From Pseudomonas sp. P5_109 (lineage in GTDB: Bacteria > Pseudomonadota > Gammaproteobacteria > Pseudomonadales > Pseudomonadaceae), in assembly GCF_034009455.1 (NCBI RefSeq), contig NZ_CP125380.1, forward strand, positions 489,501 through 553,500: a stretch of 64,000 nt of DNA, written 5' to 3'. Shown here one piece after another: positions 1-10,900 of the stretch (position 1 is the stretch's first letter; each line of letters starts with the position of its first letter). A model generated the notes under the pieces. The model had not been told where the DNA came from and ran no database searches. It worked only from the letters and a program-made list of their open reading frames with translations. The translations under genes were made by a program, and so were the position numbers.

Positions 1-1239
1 TGGCAGGGCCAGGGCTTCGCAGTGTTGGCTCAGGTGTTGGCGCAATTGCTCGGTGACGGTGCGTCGGCCTTGATTGCGCAGGGCATGCAGGCCGGATTCA
101 GTCAGAACCAGCAATACGCCGAGCGAGGCGCGGTTTTCCTGGACGACCCCCAGACGCGCCTCAGCAACCCAGTCGTGGGCCATCAGGGCTTGTTCCAGCA
201 TCGGCAGCGAGATGCGTTTTTCTTCCAGTTTGACGATCCGGTCCAGTCGTCCAAGCAATTCGAAGCGACCATCGACGGCGATGTGCGCTGAATCGGCAGT
301 GTGTTCGACGTGGCCGACAGGCAAGTAGGGTGAAGCGATCAGCAGCGCGTCATCAATGTCTTGGGTCAGCGTGACACCCGCAAACGGCCGCCAGAGTTCA
401 GCGCCCTGACGCCAGGCGATGCCGCCGGTTTCCGAACTGCCGAAAATTTCCGTTGGCCATTGCCCCAGGCGCTCATGCAGGTCCTGTGCGGCCTCGACCG
501 GCAATGCGCCGCCCGAGGAAAACACTCGACGTACGCAGCTCAGGGCAGGCCAGTCGAGGTTGTCGCCCATGCGCTTGAGCAGCGCCGGACTGGCCACCCA
601 GGCGAAGGCCGGGTGCTCGCGGCTGGCGCGTTGCAGGTCTTCCGGAAAGGCCAACTGCCGACGTACGAACGGGCGTCCGGCGCACAGCGGCCACAACACC
701 CGAAACAGCAGGCCGTAGATGTGCTGGGTGGCGACGCTGCCGATGATGCACGCCGGGCCCAGGTCGGCGCCCCACAGCTGTTCCAGGGCTTCGACTTCAT
801 TGGCCAGTTGGCGCAGGTTCTTTTCGATGCGCTTGGGTTCGCCGCTGGAGCCGGAGGTGCACAGGCTGAGTCGGCAGTTATCCAGGTCCAGCGCGGCGGC
901 ACCGAGTGGCGGCTGCTGGAAATCGCCAAGGTGCGCATCGTCGGGCTGGTCGCTCAGCCATAGATCGACTTCGCCTGACCAGCGTTGGCGGGTCTGCGCT
1001 TGCAGGTCGGACGGCAGCAGCACGCTGACCCCGGCACGCCAGGCGCCAATCAGCGCGACCGCGAGGTCGGCGGCATCCTCAAGGTGCACGGCCATCTGCC
1101 GTACCCCCCGGGCCTGCAAGCCGGCAGCCAGGCGCAGCGCCTGTTCGCACAGTCGGGCGTGATCCAGTGCCGGAGCAGTCGTTACGGCGCGCTCGGGCTG
1201 AGCCTTGAGCAGCAGGTGCTCAAGTTTTATCCAATTCAT
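1..1239 (-). CDS. AMP-dependent acyl/aryl-CoA (ACP) synthetase of an aryl polyene-type cluster, 3'-truncated by window edge
   Basis: The frame is open from an ATG at 1239 to the left edge, giving 413 visible codons and no stop. The adenylate-forming P-loop [12 protein letters not shown] lies near residues 126-137 and the hinge motif [13 protein letters not shown] near residue 330, so this is an ANL-superfamily ligase that activates a carboxylic acid as an adenylate, here probably to load the neighbouring ACPs. The ATG overlaps the TGA of the upstream membrane-protein gene (ATGA), so the two are translationally coupled. Next to two ACPs, a PlsC acyltransferase and a COG4648 protein it fits the ApeH-like ligase of aryl polyene clusters. 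The substrate cannot be read from sequence. The C-terminal end lies outside the window. Confidence 0.85.
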   Translation of the reverse strand, partial: MNWIKLEHLLLKAQPERAVTTAPALDHARLCEQALRLAAGLQARGVRQMAVHLEDAADLAVALIGAWRAGVSVLLPSDLQAQTRQRWSGEVDLWLSDQPDDAHLGDFQQPPLGAAALDLDNCRLSLCTSGSSGEPKRIEKNLRQLANEVEALEQLWGADLGPACIIGSVATQHIYGLLFRVLWPLCAGRPFVRRQLAFPEDLQRASREHPAFAWVASPALLKRMGDNLDWPALSCVRRVFSSGGALPVEAAQDLHERLGQWPTEIFGSSETGGIAWRQGAELWRPFAGVTLTQDIDDALLIASPYLPVGHVEHTADSAHIAVDGRFELLGRLDRIVKLEEKRISLPMLEQALMAHDWVAEARLGVVQENRASLGVLLVLTESGLHALRNQGRRTVTEQLRQHLSQHCEALALP

Positions 1240-1781
1240 GGGCGGCCTCGTACCCTTTGTCGTATGAGCCATTCGATGGCAAACATCAGGCCTATCAAGC
1301 CGTAGGAAATCAGGCCGGTGTACAAGGTCCACCAGCTCAGCGGCGCCCAGAGGGTCAGGGCGGCGGCACACAAACCGTTGCAAAGAAAAAAGACGCTCCA
1401 GGCGACGGTCACCTGGCGGGTATAGCGAATGCCCTCGGCCGGCAATTGCGGTTCGCGTACCCGGGCCAGGCGTTCGACTATCGGTGGGCCGAATGTCAGG
1501 CTCGATCCGAACAGCACCAGCATGAAGCTGCTGATCAACACCGGATACCAGCGCAACAGCGCCGGGCTGTCGAACAGTGCCAGCAACAGACAGAACACGA
1601 TGGCCACCACCGCCATCCACAGGCTGCCAGGCTGCCGTTTGCCGGTCAGCGCCCGGGCCAGCCACAGTCCGCCCAGCAGCAAGCCGAACTGCCAGGGGGC
1701 GAAATGCTCCATGCCGAAATACACCGCAAAGGGATACAAAAGGCCTGCCAGCAGCAGGCCCAGGCCGATCATTCGACTCAT
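1236..1781 (-). CDS. COG4648-type membrane protein of aryl polyene cluster
   Basis: A 181-residue, very hydrophobic protein with about five or six membrane spans (for example MIGLGLLLAGLLYPFAVYFG at the N-terminus and the WWTLYTGLISYGLIGLMFAI region near the C-terminus). The family is predicted inner-membrane and is found almost only in aryl polyene/xanthomonadin clusters (ApeG-like); its biochemical role is unknown to me. The start overlaps the stop of the upstream ACP gene (ATGA at 1778-1781) and the stop overlaps the start of the AMP ligase, so it sits inside one tightly coupled operon. The assignment rests on size, hydrophobicity and context. Confidence 0.75.
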   Translation of the reverse strand: MSRMIGLGLLLAGLLYPFAVYFGMEHFAPWQFGLLLGGLWLARALTGKRQPGSLWMAVVAIVFCLLLALFDSPALLRWYPVLISSFMLVLFGSSLTFGPPIVERLARVREPQLPAEGIRYTRQVTVAWSVFFLCNGLCAAALTLWAPLSWWTLYTGLISYGLIGLMFAIEWLIRQRVRGRP

Positions 1782-2032
1782 GCGGCCGGTTGAACCAGAC
1801 GGTAGACCGCCTCGACCACGTCACTGACGGTACGCACCGATTTGAATTCTTCGGCGGCGATTTTCTTGCCGGTCTGGCGTTTGATGTGATCAATCAGGTC
1901 GACTGCGTCGATGCTGTCGATTTCAAGGTCCTGATACAGGTTGGACTCCAGGCTCACACGCTCGGGGTCCAGCTCGAAGAGCTCGACCAGGGCATCGCGC
2001 AGGGTGTTGAAAATGTCATCACGAGTTTGCAT
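1778..2032 (-). CDS. Acyl carrier protein (second of pair)
   Basis: An 84-residue acidic protein with the phosphopantetheine attachment motif EIDSIDAVDL, the modified serine lying near residue 39. It is of standard ACP length. It carries growing acyl/polyene chains as thioesters in the cytoplasm. It lies 9 bp downstream of another ACP gene and its last codons overlap the start of the COG4648 gene. Two tandem ACPs in this order are characteristic of aryl polyene clusters (ApeE/ApeF-like). The start is the ATG at 2032. Confidence 0.88.
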   Translation of the reverse strand: MQTRDDIFNTLRDALVELFELDPERVSLESNLYQDLEIDSIDAVDLIDHIKRQTGKKIAAEEFKSVRTVSDVVEAVYRLVQPAA

Positions 2033-2041
2033 GGTCCGGTC

Positions 2042-2302
2042 TCAAGCTGCCTGTTTTGCGGTGACGAACGCCGCAAGGCTCGCCACGTTACTGAAGTGAT
2101 TACGGGTGTCCTTGGCATCGGCATCGATTTTGATGCCGTACTTTTTCTGGATGGCCAGGCCCAGTTCCAGGGCGTCTACCGAGTCCAGGCCCAGGCCTTC
2201 GCCGAACAGGGTCTGGTCATTGTCGATGTCGTCGGCACTGATGTCTTCCAGGCCAAGGGCGTCGATGATAAGCATTTTGATATCACGGTGCAGATCGCTC
2301 AT
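2042..2302 (-). CDS. Acyl carrier protein (first of pair)
   Basis: An 86-residue ACP with the attachment motif LGLDSVDALELGLAI, serine near residue 40. It differs clearly from the following ACP, so the two are specialised rather than a recent duplication. Its first 20 bases overlap the end of the acyltransferase gene. It probably serves the polyene-extending ketosynthases of this cluster, most of which would lie beyond the left edge. Confidence 0.88.
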   Translation of the reverse strand: MSDLHRDIKMLIIDALGLEDISADDIDNDQTLFGEGLGLDSVDALELGLAIQKKYGIKIDADAKDTRNHFSNVASLAAFVTAKQAA

Positions 2303-3092
2303 CTTCGGCGAGCTCCTTAATAAAGTAAGAATGTAGATAATCGTTGAGCTTGCGCGAGGCTTGCGGAGCCGGCCCCTGCGTGGCGAAGGTCTGCGGGTCT
2401 ATATCCGCACCGACCCGGAAACTGAAGTGCACGCGCCGCTTGGGGATGCGATACCAGGGCTCGGCCTTGGTCAGTGTGGTCGGGCTGACCTTGATAATGA
2501 CCGGGGTGAGGATTTTCGCACCACGCAGGGCGATTGCCGCACCGCCCCGATGAAAGGCCGGCGCCTGGCCGGGCTGGGTGCGCGTACCTTCGGGGAAAAT
2601 GATCAGGGTCTGGCCTTCTTTCAGCGCGTCGGCAGCGGCGTCGAGCATGTCCATGCTGCCGTCATTGCTGATGTATTCGGTGCAGCGCAACGGTCCGCGG
2701 GTAAAGGGGTTTTCCCAGAGGCTTTGCTTGACCACGCAGTTGGCGTGACGCACCAGGCCGATCAGAAACACCACATCGATCAGCGACGGGTGATTGGCAA
2801 TGATCATTTGCCCGGGACGACCGAGTTTTTCCGCGCCATCAATGGTGTAGGTCAGCACCCCGGTGCGGGCCATGAAGCGCACAAAAATCCAGAAGCAGCC
2901 GCTGACCGTCTGCCGGGCCCGCAGTCGATGGGTCCGGGCGTCGCCCGGCAGGCAGTTCAGCACAGGGAAAATCACCAGGCGCAGGCACAGCCCGCCCAAC
3001 CCGAACAGGGCAAAGCTCGCGGCGGTGGCCAGCAAGCGCCAGTAATAGGCGTCGCGGTTTTTCTCGGTCACGGGTTGCGTTGCCAGGTCCAT
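2283..3092 (-). CDS. PlsC-type lysophospholipid acyltransferase of aryl polyene cluster
   Basis: A 269-residue protein with an N-terminal hydrophobic stretch (residues about 22-48) and the two hallmark acyltransferase motifs: HPSLID (HX4D, residues 101-106) and FPEGTR (166-171). The family transfers acyl groups from ACP or CoA to lyso-lipid acceptors at the inner membrane. In aryl polyene clusters such a protein is thought to attach the polyene to a lipid anchor (inference). It overlaps both the upstream KS-like gene (3068-3092) and the downstream ACP gene (2283-2302). Confidence 0.85.
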   Translation of the reverse strand: MDLATQPVTEKNRDAYYWRLLATAASFALFGLGGLCLRLVIFPVLNCLPGDARTHRLRARQTVSGCFWIFVRFMARTGVLTYTIDGAEKLGRPGQMIIANHPSLIDVVFLIGLVRHANCVVKQSLWENPFTRGPLRCTEYISNDGSMDMLDAAADALKEGQTLIIFPEGTRTQPGQAPAFHRGGAAIALRGAKILTPVIIKVSPTTLTKAEPWYRIPKRRVHFSFRVGADIDPQTFATQGPAPQASRKLNDYLHSYFIKELAEDERSAP

Positions 3093-3793
3093 ACACGATT
3101 TTTCCAGGCATGTTGGCAGGTGGTTTGCTGGCCGAGCAACGTACGCAACAGATTCAGCGCGTGTGGCCAGCGGGGTTTGGACAACGCATCCGTGGGCCTG
3201 TTCAGGGACAACCGCCAGTCGGTGCCGGGAGTGATCAGCAGACCGACCGCATAGGGGAAAGGCACGTCGTCGATCCAGGTCGAGTAAGCCTCGGGCGGCT
3301 GCTCTTCGGTGACCACCAGCAATACCGCGTGAGCGCCTTCAGCCAGTAGCGCGGCAGCTTCCAGCATGCCGTGTTCCAGGCCATCGCCTGCGGCAGCCAG
3401 GGCCGTCATTTCGCTGGTTTCACCGCGCATGATCGACCACAAACCAATAATGGCGTTATGCACGGACAAGCTGAACTGGGTCGGCGACAACGGCTGATCG
3501 GCGGCCAGATCACGGAGAATGTCGACGGTGCGGGGCGTTTCGCCATGACGGGAAACAAAGACCAATGGCAGATCCTGCCGACCTTCGGCCAATGGCCAGC
3601 CGACACTGAATGCCATTCGTGCCAGGCGGCTGAGCCGCCGACGCTGCATGGCTGGCAGGAACGAAACGTCGGGAGCGGCATCGCTGTCCGGCAGCACGAC
3701 CGGTTGTCGGCTCCAGGCCTGCCAATCGTTCACGCTATCAAGCCCGGGGGCCCAGGCGCGCCATTGGGCGATGTTGAAGTTGATCACAGACAT
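3068..3793 (-). CDS. Beta-ketoacyl synthase N-terminal-like protein (chain-length-factor type)
   Basis: A 241-residue protein resembling the short ketoacyl-synthase-like family Ketoacyl-synt_2 found at the start of aryl polyene clusters (ApeC-like, chain-length-factor partner of a ketosynthase). The ladder LSVHNAIIGLWSIMRGETSEM followed by LEAAALLAEGAHAVLLVV is the thiolase-fold half. I see no nucleophilic cysteine at the expected place, which agrees with a non-catalytic partner. It is the first gene of the leftward operon. An upstream ATG overlaps (ATGAATG), so the start could be 3 codons or fewer off. Confidence 0.7.
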   Translation of the reverse strand: MSVINFNIAQWRAWAPGLDSVNDWQAWSRQPVVLPDSDAAPDVSFLPAMQRRRLSRLARMAFSVGWPLAEGRQDLPLVFVSRHGETPRTVDILRDLAADQPLSPTQFSLSVHNAIIGLWSIMRGETSEMTALAAAGDGLEHGMLEAAALLAEGAHAVLLVVTEEQPPEAYSTWIDDVPFPYAVGLLITPGTDWRLSLNRPTDALSKPRWPHALNLLRTLLGQQTTCQHAWKNRVWTWQRNP

Positions 3794-4149
3794 TCATCCC
3801 ACCCTCACGGGCTTACTTGACGCGGGGGAGTGGCCGAGAACCGAGACTCACCCTGCGTGGCGTCTGGCGCCGAGTGGCGCGCATTATCCCGGTGCCGGGA
3901 ACGTGTAGCAAATGCTGGTTACATTTTGCTCAGCAAGATGAAGCGGCTGGCTCGAAAAAATTGGATGACTGGTAATTATTCACAAGAATATTTCCCCGTC
4001 TGTCGGTTCCGGCGACAAACCAGCGGGGTGTCCAGGGCTTTTCAAGCAAGAGAAGGCAACTGACTGTGTAGTCCCTTTGCCGGCGAGGTAGCGAAGCAAC
4101 ACCGTGGACCACTACACTCGGTCATTCTTTGATACGCGGAGGTTTTGAC
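3794..4149. other. Intergenic region between divergent aryl polyene operon and parA
   Basis: About 355 bp without a convincing gene. The left part is GC-rich. The middle (about 3900-4005) is AT-rich, with GGTAATTATTCACAAGAATA near 3971-3990, and must contain the divergent promoters. I could not pick a clear -35/-10 pair. A stretch near 3826 loosely resembles a tRNA 5' end but does not continue as one. Confidence 0.5.
4138..4142 (+). promoter_or_regulatory. Ribosome binding site fixing the parA start
   Basis: GGAGG lies 7 bases before the ATG at 4150, which favours this ATG over the in-frame TTG at 4129 that would place the Shine-Dalgarno inside the gene. Confidence 0.8.
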
Positions 4150-4920
4150 ATGCGGCGCGTGGTGTTCAATCAGAAAGGTGGCGTTGGTAAATCCAGCATT
4201 GCCTGTAATCTGGCGGCGGTCAGTGCCAGCGAGGGTTTTCGCACCCTGTTGGTGGACCTCGACGCCCAGGCCAACTCCACTCAGTACCTGACGGGGCTCA
4301 CTGGTAGCGACATCCCGATGGGCATCGCCGATTTCTTCAAGCAGACGCTGTCTTCCGGGCCGTTCTCGAAAAAGAATCAGGTCGACATCTACGAAACCCC
4401 GTTCGATAACCTCCATGTCATTACCGCCACCGCCGAACTGGCGGACTTGCAGCCAAAGCTTGAAGCCAAGCACAAGATCAACAAGCTGCGTAAATTGCTT
4501 GAAGAGCTGAGCGAAGACTACGACCGGATTTACCTCGATACCCCGCCAGCGCTGAATTTTTATGCGGTTTCAGCATTGATTGCCGCCGATCGTGTGTTGA
4601 TTCCCTTCGATTGCGACAGCTTTTCACGCCAGGCACTGTACGGACTGATGGCGGAAATCGAAGAGTTGAAGGACGACCATAACGAAGGTCTGGAAGTCGA
4701 GGGCATCGTCGTCAACCAATTCCAGGCCCGCGCCAGCCTGCCCCAGCAAATTCTCGACGAACTGATTGCCGAAGGCCTGCCGGTGTTGCCGGTGTACCTG
4801 GCCAGCTCGGTACGCATGCGCGAATCCCACCAGGCCAATACGCCGCTGATCCATCTCGATCCACGGCACAAGCTGACGCAGCAGTTTGTCGAGTTGCACA
4901 ACCTGCTGGAAAACGCCTGA
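4150..4920 (+). CDS. Orphan ParA/MinD-family ATPase
   Basis: A 256-residue deviant Walker A ATPase. The motif [11 protein letters not shown] at residues 5-15 has the signature first lysine of ParA/Soj proteins. DLDAQANS (about 36-43) is Walker A', and [11 protein letters not shown] (about 128) is the Walker B region. Such ATPases dimerise on ATP and position cargo such as DNA, chemoreceptor arrays or carboxysomes on the nucleoid. No ParB, parS cluster or partner gene lies beside it: the aryl polyene operon is upstream, convergent trxC downstream. It is therefore an orphan ParA whose cargo is unknown. Confidence 0.88.
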   Translation: MRRVVFNQKGGVGKSSIACNLAAVSASEGFRTLLVDLDAQANSTQYLTGLTGSDIPMGIADFFKQTLSSGPFSKKNQVDIYETPFDNLHVITATAELADLQPKLEAKHKINKLRKLLEELSEDYDRIYLDTPPALNFYAVSALIAADRVLIPFDCDSFSRQALYGLMAEIEELKDDHNEGLEVEGIVVNQFQARASLPQQILDELIAEGLPVLPVYLASSVRMRESHQANTPLIHLDPRHKLTQQFVELHNLLENA

Positions 4921-4944
4921 ACCGGGCTGACAACACAAAACAAA

Positions 4945-5048
4945 TGTGGGAGCGGGCTTGCTCGCGAAGAAGCCGTTACATTCAACATCTAAGTTGACTG
5001 ACGCGACGCCTTCGTCGGAACGCCGCCCGGAGCAAGCCCGCTCCCACA
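4945..5048. repeat. REP pair (GGGAGCGGGCTTGCTCGC type), inverted
   Basis: The left arm TGTGGGAGCGGGCTTGCTCG and the right arm GAGCAAGCCCGCTCCCACA are inverted copies about 60 bp apart, between the convergent stops of parA and trxC. The right copy is degenerate on its inner side. A bidirectional mRNA-end role is plausible. Confidence 0.9.
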
Positions 5049-5064
5049 TTGATTGGTGGTGGCT

Positions 5065-5499
5065 TCAGATTCCCTGGCTACGCAACCAACTCATCAACTG
5101 CGGTAACGGGAAAGCCCCGCTCTGCCGGGCGATCTCCCGGCCGTTCTTGAACAGTATCAGGCTCGGAATCGAGCGAATCCCCAATTGGGCCGACAACTGC
5201 TGGTTCGCCTCGCTGTCCAGCTTGGCCAGTCGGCACTTGCCCGCCAGTTGCCCGGCGGCCTGCTCGAACACCGGTGCAAACGACTTGCACGGCCCGCACC
5301 AGTCCGCCCATACGTCCACCAGCAGCGGCAGATCGCCCTTGATCTGGCTGGCGTAGTCGCCTTGCTTCAGTTCAAACGGCTTGTTCAGCAGGACTTCGGC
5401 CTTGCAGCGCCCGCATTTTGGATGGTCGTTGAGGCGCTCGGCGGGAATGCGGTTGAGGCCGTTGCAGTGGGGGCAGGGGATGAGGAGTGGGTCGGTCAT
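5065..5499 (-). CDS. trxC: Thioredoxin 2 (zinc-binding thioredoxin)
   Basis: A 144-residue protein. The N-terminus carries the zinc-ribbon cysteines CPHC (about residues 9-12) and CGRC (about 28-31), the hallmark of TrxC. The thioredoxin active site WADWCGPCK follows near residues 66-74, and the cis-proline RSIPS near 115. It reduces protein disulfides in the cytoplasm, usually as part of the oxidative stress response. The ATG at 5499 (MTDPLL) is chosen because the family begins there; ten upstream in-frame codons from 5529 look non-native. Confidence 0.95.
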   Translation of the reverse strand: MTDPLLIPCPHCNGLNRIPAERLNDHPKCGRCKAEVLLNKPFELKQGDYASQIKGDLPLLVDVWADWCGPCKSFAPVFEQAAGQLAGKCRLAKLDSEANQQLSAQLGIRSIPSLILFKNGREIARQSGAFPLPQLMSWLRSQGI

Positions 5500-5627
5500 G
5501 AGTGATATCCAATGGGAAGCTGATAACACCTAGTTGGAGACGTTTGCTCATGTTTTCAATCGCGCAGTGTCCAGCGTTAAAACTAGGCTGAGTCGTGCCG
5601 GGCCAGACCGCTGGTCCACTTCGGATT

Positions 5628-5642
5628 ATCGCAACTTGCGAT
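5628..5642. promoter_or_regulatory. Palindromic operator upstream of higBA (site 1)
   Basis: ATCGCAACTTGCGAT is a perfect 7+1+7 inverted repeat (flanked T...A). A second copy lies 40 bp downstream. A repeated palindrome just before a higBA operon is the expected binding site of the HigA antitoxin (inference). Confidence 0.75.
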
Positions 5643-5667
5643 ATTTTTGATCTGTGATTAACTCCCC

Positions 5668-5682
5668 ATCGCAAAATGCGAT
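5668..5682. promoter_or_regulatory. Palindromic operator upstream of higBA (site 2)
   Basis: ATCGCAAAATGCGAT has the same half-sites as site 1 (ATCGCA/TGCGAT) with a 3-base centre. It ends 5 bp before the higB ATG, so an occupied site would block both transcription start and leader. Confidence 0.75.
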
Positions 5683-5686
5683 AAGG

Positions 5687-5989
5687 ATGTTGCATGCATG
5701 TTCTCACCGAAAAAGAGTACGTGAAGCCAAGGCCAAATGGCCAATGGCAGCCAATGCGCTGGATCATTGGTATCAATTAGCCAAAGGAAGCAAGCCGTCG
5801 GATTTTGCGGCGATGAGAGCCACATTCCCTGCTGTCGACAAGGTAGGTGAGCTTCATGTTTTCGATATCGGTGGCAACAAGCTGCGGTTGATAGCTTTTG
5901 TCAGATATCGATCGCAAAAGCTTTATATCAAGCATGTGCTGGATCATCGCGAATATGAACGCGGCAAGTGGAAGGAGGAAAAAGCATGA
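5687..5989 (+). CDS. higB: HigB-type mRNA interferase toxin
   Basis: A 100-residue basic protein matching the HigB/RelE-superfamily pattern: an N-terminal RVREAKAKWP helix, ALDHWYQLAK, then the beta-sheet core FDIGGNKLRLIAFVRYRSQKLYIKHVLDHREY, where RYRSQK...HREY holds the ribonuclease surface. It would cleave ribosome-bound mRNA unless bound by the antitoxin. The ATG at 5687 lies directly after operator site 2; a GTG at 5654 would put that operator inside the gene. Its TGA overlaps the higA ATG. Confidence 0.88.
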   Translation: MLHACSHRKRVREAKAKWPMAANALDHWYQLAKGSKPSDFAAMRATFPAVDKVGELHVFDIGGNKLRLIAFVRYRSQKLYIKHVLDHREYERGKWKEEKA

Positions 5990-6387
5990 GTGTACTGATC
6001 AAAAAAGCTGCCGAGCATTGGGAGTTTGTCTCACCGCTGCTTCGAAAGCCGAAAAATGAAGATGACTATGACCTGCTGGCGCATGCTCTGGACGAGTTGC
6101 TCGAGATGACCGGCGATGATGAGACCCATCCGCTGATGAGCCTGGTGGATATCATTGGTGACTGGATTGAGGAGTGGGACCATAAGCATCACCCGATGCC
6201 AAAGCCTAGCGGGGTCGAGATTCTTGGCTACTTGATGCGTGAACACGGCCTGAGCCAGAGCGACCTGCCAGGCGTTGGTCCTCAGTCGGTCGTGTCCGAA
6301 ATCCTGAGTGGCAAGCGTCAGCTCAACCTGCGCCAAGTCCGCTGGTTGGCCGAGCGCTTCAGCGTGTCGGTAGAAGTCTTTATCTGA
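5986..6387 (+). CDS. higA: HigA-type antitoxin, helix-turn-helix
   Basis: A 133-residue protein. The N-terminal part (about 1-75) is acidic and probably the toxin-wrapping portion. The C-terminus has an XRE-type HTH: EILGYLMREHGLSQSDLPGV...SVVSEILSGKRQLNLRQVRWLAERF. It neutralises HigB and should repress the operon through the palindromes at 5628 and 5668. The ATG is part of an ATGA overlap with higB and preceded by GGAGG at 5973-5977. Confidence 0.9.
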   Translation: MSVLIKKAAEHWEFVSPLLRKPKNEDDYDLLAHALDELLEMTGDDETHPLMSLVDIIGDWIEEWDHKHHPMPKPSGVEILGYLMREHGLSQSDLPGVGPQSVVSEILSGKRQLNLRQVRWLAERFSVSVEVFI

Positions 6388-6393
6388 CCTGCC

Positions 6394-7905
<1,512 letters not shown>

Positions 7906-10900
7906 TTAGTCGAGTTTGGCGGCGGGCGGTTCTTGCGCTGGTTTGCCGTCGACCAGTGGCACGATGGTTTTCGCTTCCGGTTCGATTGGCACCATCTTGT
8001 ATTCCTGGCCGTGCAGGTTCTTGAGGTAAACCTCCATTTGCCGGAACGAGATGTTGATGTGCTGCTTCTTGAACTCGCGGTTGATGAAGCGGTTGACCTC
8101 ATCAAGCACCGGGTTGCGGTCGCCGAGGTCGCGCACGTGCATGCGCAGCTCGTGGTCGAGGGTACTTTCGCCGAAGTTGAGGAAGTACACGTGGGGTTCC
8201 GGATCTTTCAACACGCGCGGGTTGTCGCGCGCGGCTTTGAGCAGCAGCTCCTTCACCAGGTCCAGGTCAGAGCCATAGTCCACGCCAAGCTTGAGAGTCA
8301 CCCGGGTGATGGTGTCGGTCAGCGACCAGTTGATCAGTTGCCCGGTAATGAACGTCTTGTTCGGGACAATGATGTCCTTGCGGTCGAAGTCGGTGATGGT
8401 CGTGGCGCGGATGCGAATCTTGCTCACCGTGCCCGACAGGTTGCCGATGGTGATGGTGTCACCGATCCGCACCGGACGTTCGAACAGGATCATGATGCCG
8501 GAAATGAAGTTGGCGAAGATCTCCTGCATGCCGAAACCGAGGCCGACCGACAGCGCCGCCACCAGCCATTGCAGCTTGTCCCAGCTTACGCCGAGGGTCG
8601 ACAGCGTCGAGACGAAACCGACGCCGGCGATTACGTACGACAGCAACGTGGTGGTCGCGTAGGCGCTGCCCTGGGCAAGATTGAGCTTCGATAGCACGAA
8701 CACTTCCAGCAAGCCTGGCAGGTTGCGCGCCAGGGCGAAGGTGATGCCGATGATGATCAGCGCGCCGAGCATGTCGCCGATGCTGATCGGCACCATGCTC
8801 ATGTTGGCGCCGGTACCGCTGGTGTATTCGTAGAGGGTGATGTTGTCCAGGTACGAGAACACCGTGATCAGGTCGGCCCAGACCCAATAGAGTGCCGCCA
8901 TGAAGCCGCCGAGCAGCGCCAGGCGGATCAAGCGCAGGGACTGTTCGTTGACCTTCTCGATGTCCATGGTCGGTTCTTCGATCACCGCTTCACCATCGCC
9001 AGCCTCTTTCGCCGCCAGCCGCTTGGCCAGGGCGCGCTGGTAGGCCAGGCGCCGGGCCGCCACACTGAGACCGCGCACGAAAGTGGCTTCGATCACCAGC
9101 CAGAACATCAGCAGGTACAGGGTGTTGATCAGGCGGTCGCTGAGTTTCAGCGCCGTGTAGTAGTAGCCGAAGCACACCGCCACGAACAGCGCGACGGGCA
9201 GGGCGGTGAACAGGATCCCCACGAGCTTGCGGAACAGCGAGGCGTTCTCGTGGGTCGGGCTGCTGATGAGCAGGCGGCTGAGCAGCAAGGTCATCAAGGC
9301 GTAGCAGGTGAGCACCACCGGCATGCCGATCACGTCATCGGCCAGCGCCGCCGGTTGCAGTTCGGCAACGGCAACAACAGTCACCAGTGCCATTACCACG
9401 ATGCCTAGGCGGCGGATCCATCTGCGCAGGAACTCCACCTGGGGCTTTTCCCAGCGGAAATGCAGTTCTGCCACGCCACCCGGCGCGAGGATCCGGTAGG
9501 CGGTGTAGAACACCAGCCAGGCCCCGGCCATTTGCAGCAGCGCCGCGCCCATGTTGGCGTTCTGCCCACGGGCGTCGATTCGCAGGGCCAGCCCGCACAA
9601 GGCGAGGCCCAGGGAAACCGGCATCGCCAGCAGGATATTGATCAGGATGGCCTGCGGCGTGTGCCACTGGCTATCGCGTTTGAAGTGGCCGATGTCCTGG
9701 TGAACCTTGTTCAGTCGCGCGTACAGATTCTTGCGGCGCCAAAGCAGCGCACCGATCAGCAGCGCGAGCGGCAGGAACAGCAGCGGGCGCTGGGTCAGGC
9801 CGTCGGTCAGTTCGCTCAGGCTTGAAAGTACCGGCAGTGAGTCGAGTTGCCGCTGCAGGCGATCCGGCACGCTGTGAACCCACTCCAGGTCCAGCGGCTT
9901 GTTGCTCGGAATCCAGAACATCTGCTCATCGAGCGTCGCCCGCAGGCTTTGCGCGGTGCTGAGCAGTTGCTTCTGGTTCAGTTGCAGGGTGATGGATTCA
10001 TTGAGTACCGCGCTCAGTTCGCGATTGAGGCGCTCCAGCAGGTCCGCACGGGTGGTGGCCAGTTCCATCAGGCTTTTGCGCAACTGCGGCGTGACTTGCT
10101 CGGGCGGCTGGGTCGCCAGCAGGTTATCGACGTAGGTGGTCGGATTGCTCAGCAACTCCCGCTGCTGGCTGACTTCGAACTGATACAGGCGAATGTCGGC
10201 GATCTGGTCGGCCAGGTTGCGGTCGAGCCGCAGGCGCGGCAACGCCTGTTTCTGTTTGTAGAGAATCTTCGAGAGCAGCAGGCTGCCTTTGAGCACGTTG
10301 ATTTGCTCGTCCAGGGCCGAGTCGCTCTGGGTCAGGCTGTCCAGTTGTTGCTTGGTCTGCAGATTCTGCTGGGTGACTTCGTTGAGGCGGTCGGTACTTT
10401 TGAGCAGGTAGTCCGAGAGCTTCAGGTTGGCCGCGCTTTCGGTGGCCAGCAGGCTGCTGCCGCCAGCCTTCTGCGCTTCGATGGATTGCTGGGTGACCGT
10501 TTCCTGGGACAACGCCAGGCGTTTCTGGTTGATCAGGGTTTGCAGTTCCTGGATTTCCCGATCCAGGCGGTCGGATCGCTCCGACAGCAGGTCATGCTGG
10601 CTGTTGCCCAGGTCTTGCAGTTGGGTATTGCCGGCCAGTTCCTGGCGGCGCAGCGGGATCAGGGCGTTCAGCGCTGCCAGCTCGGCATTGAGCAGGTCGC
10701 GCTGCTCGGCGCTCAAGGTCTTGCCGGCGTCCTTGCCGTTCTTGAGGATGTTGTTGATCTGCTGAATGCGCGTCTGGCTGCTGGAAATCTCCGCCTGGGC
10801 GCGCTCGGGGCGGGTCTGGGCGGTGATGATCAGGCTGTTTGCATCGGCCAGGGCTTTTTGCAGGTCGCTTTGCTGGGTGGAGCGCTCGGTGAGCAATTGT

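Noticed and set aside
3826..3900. tRNA-like start (GCGGGGGAGTGGCCGAG)
   Set aside because: Resembles a class II tRNA 5' end only; no anticodon arm, T-arm or acceptor complement follows.
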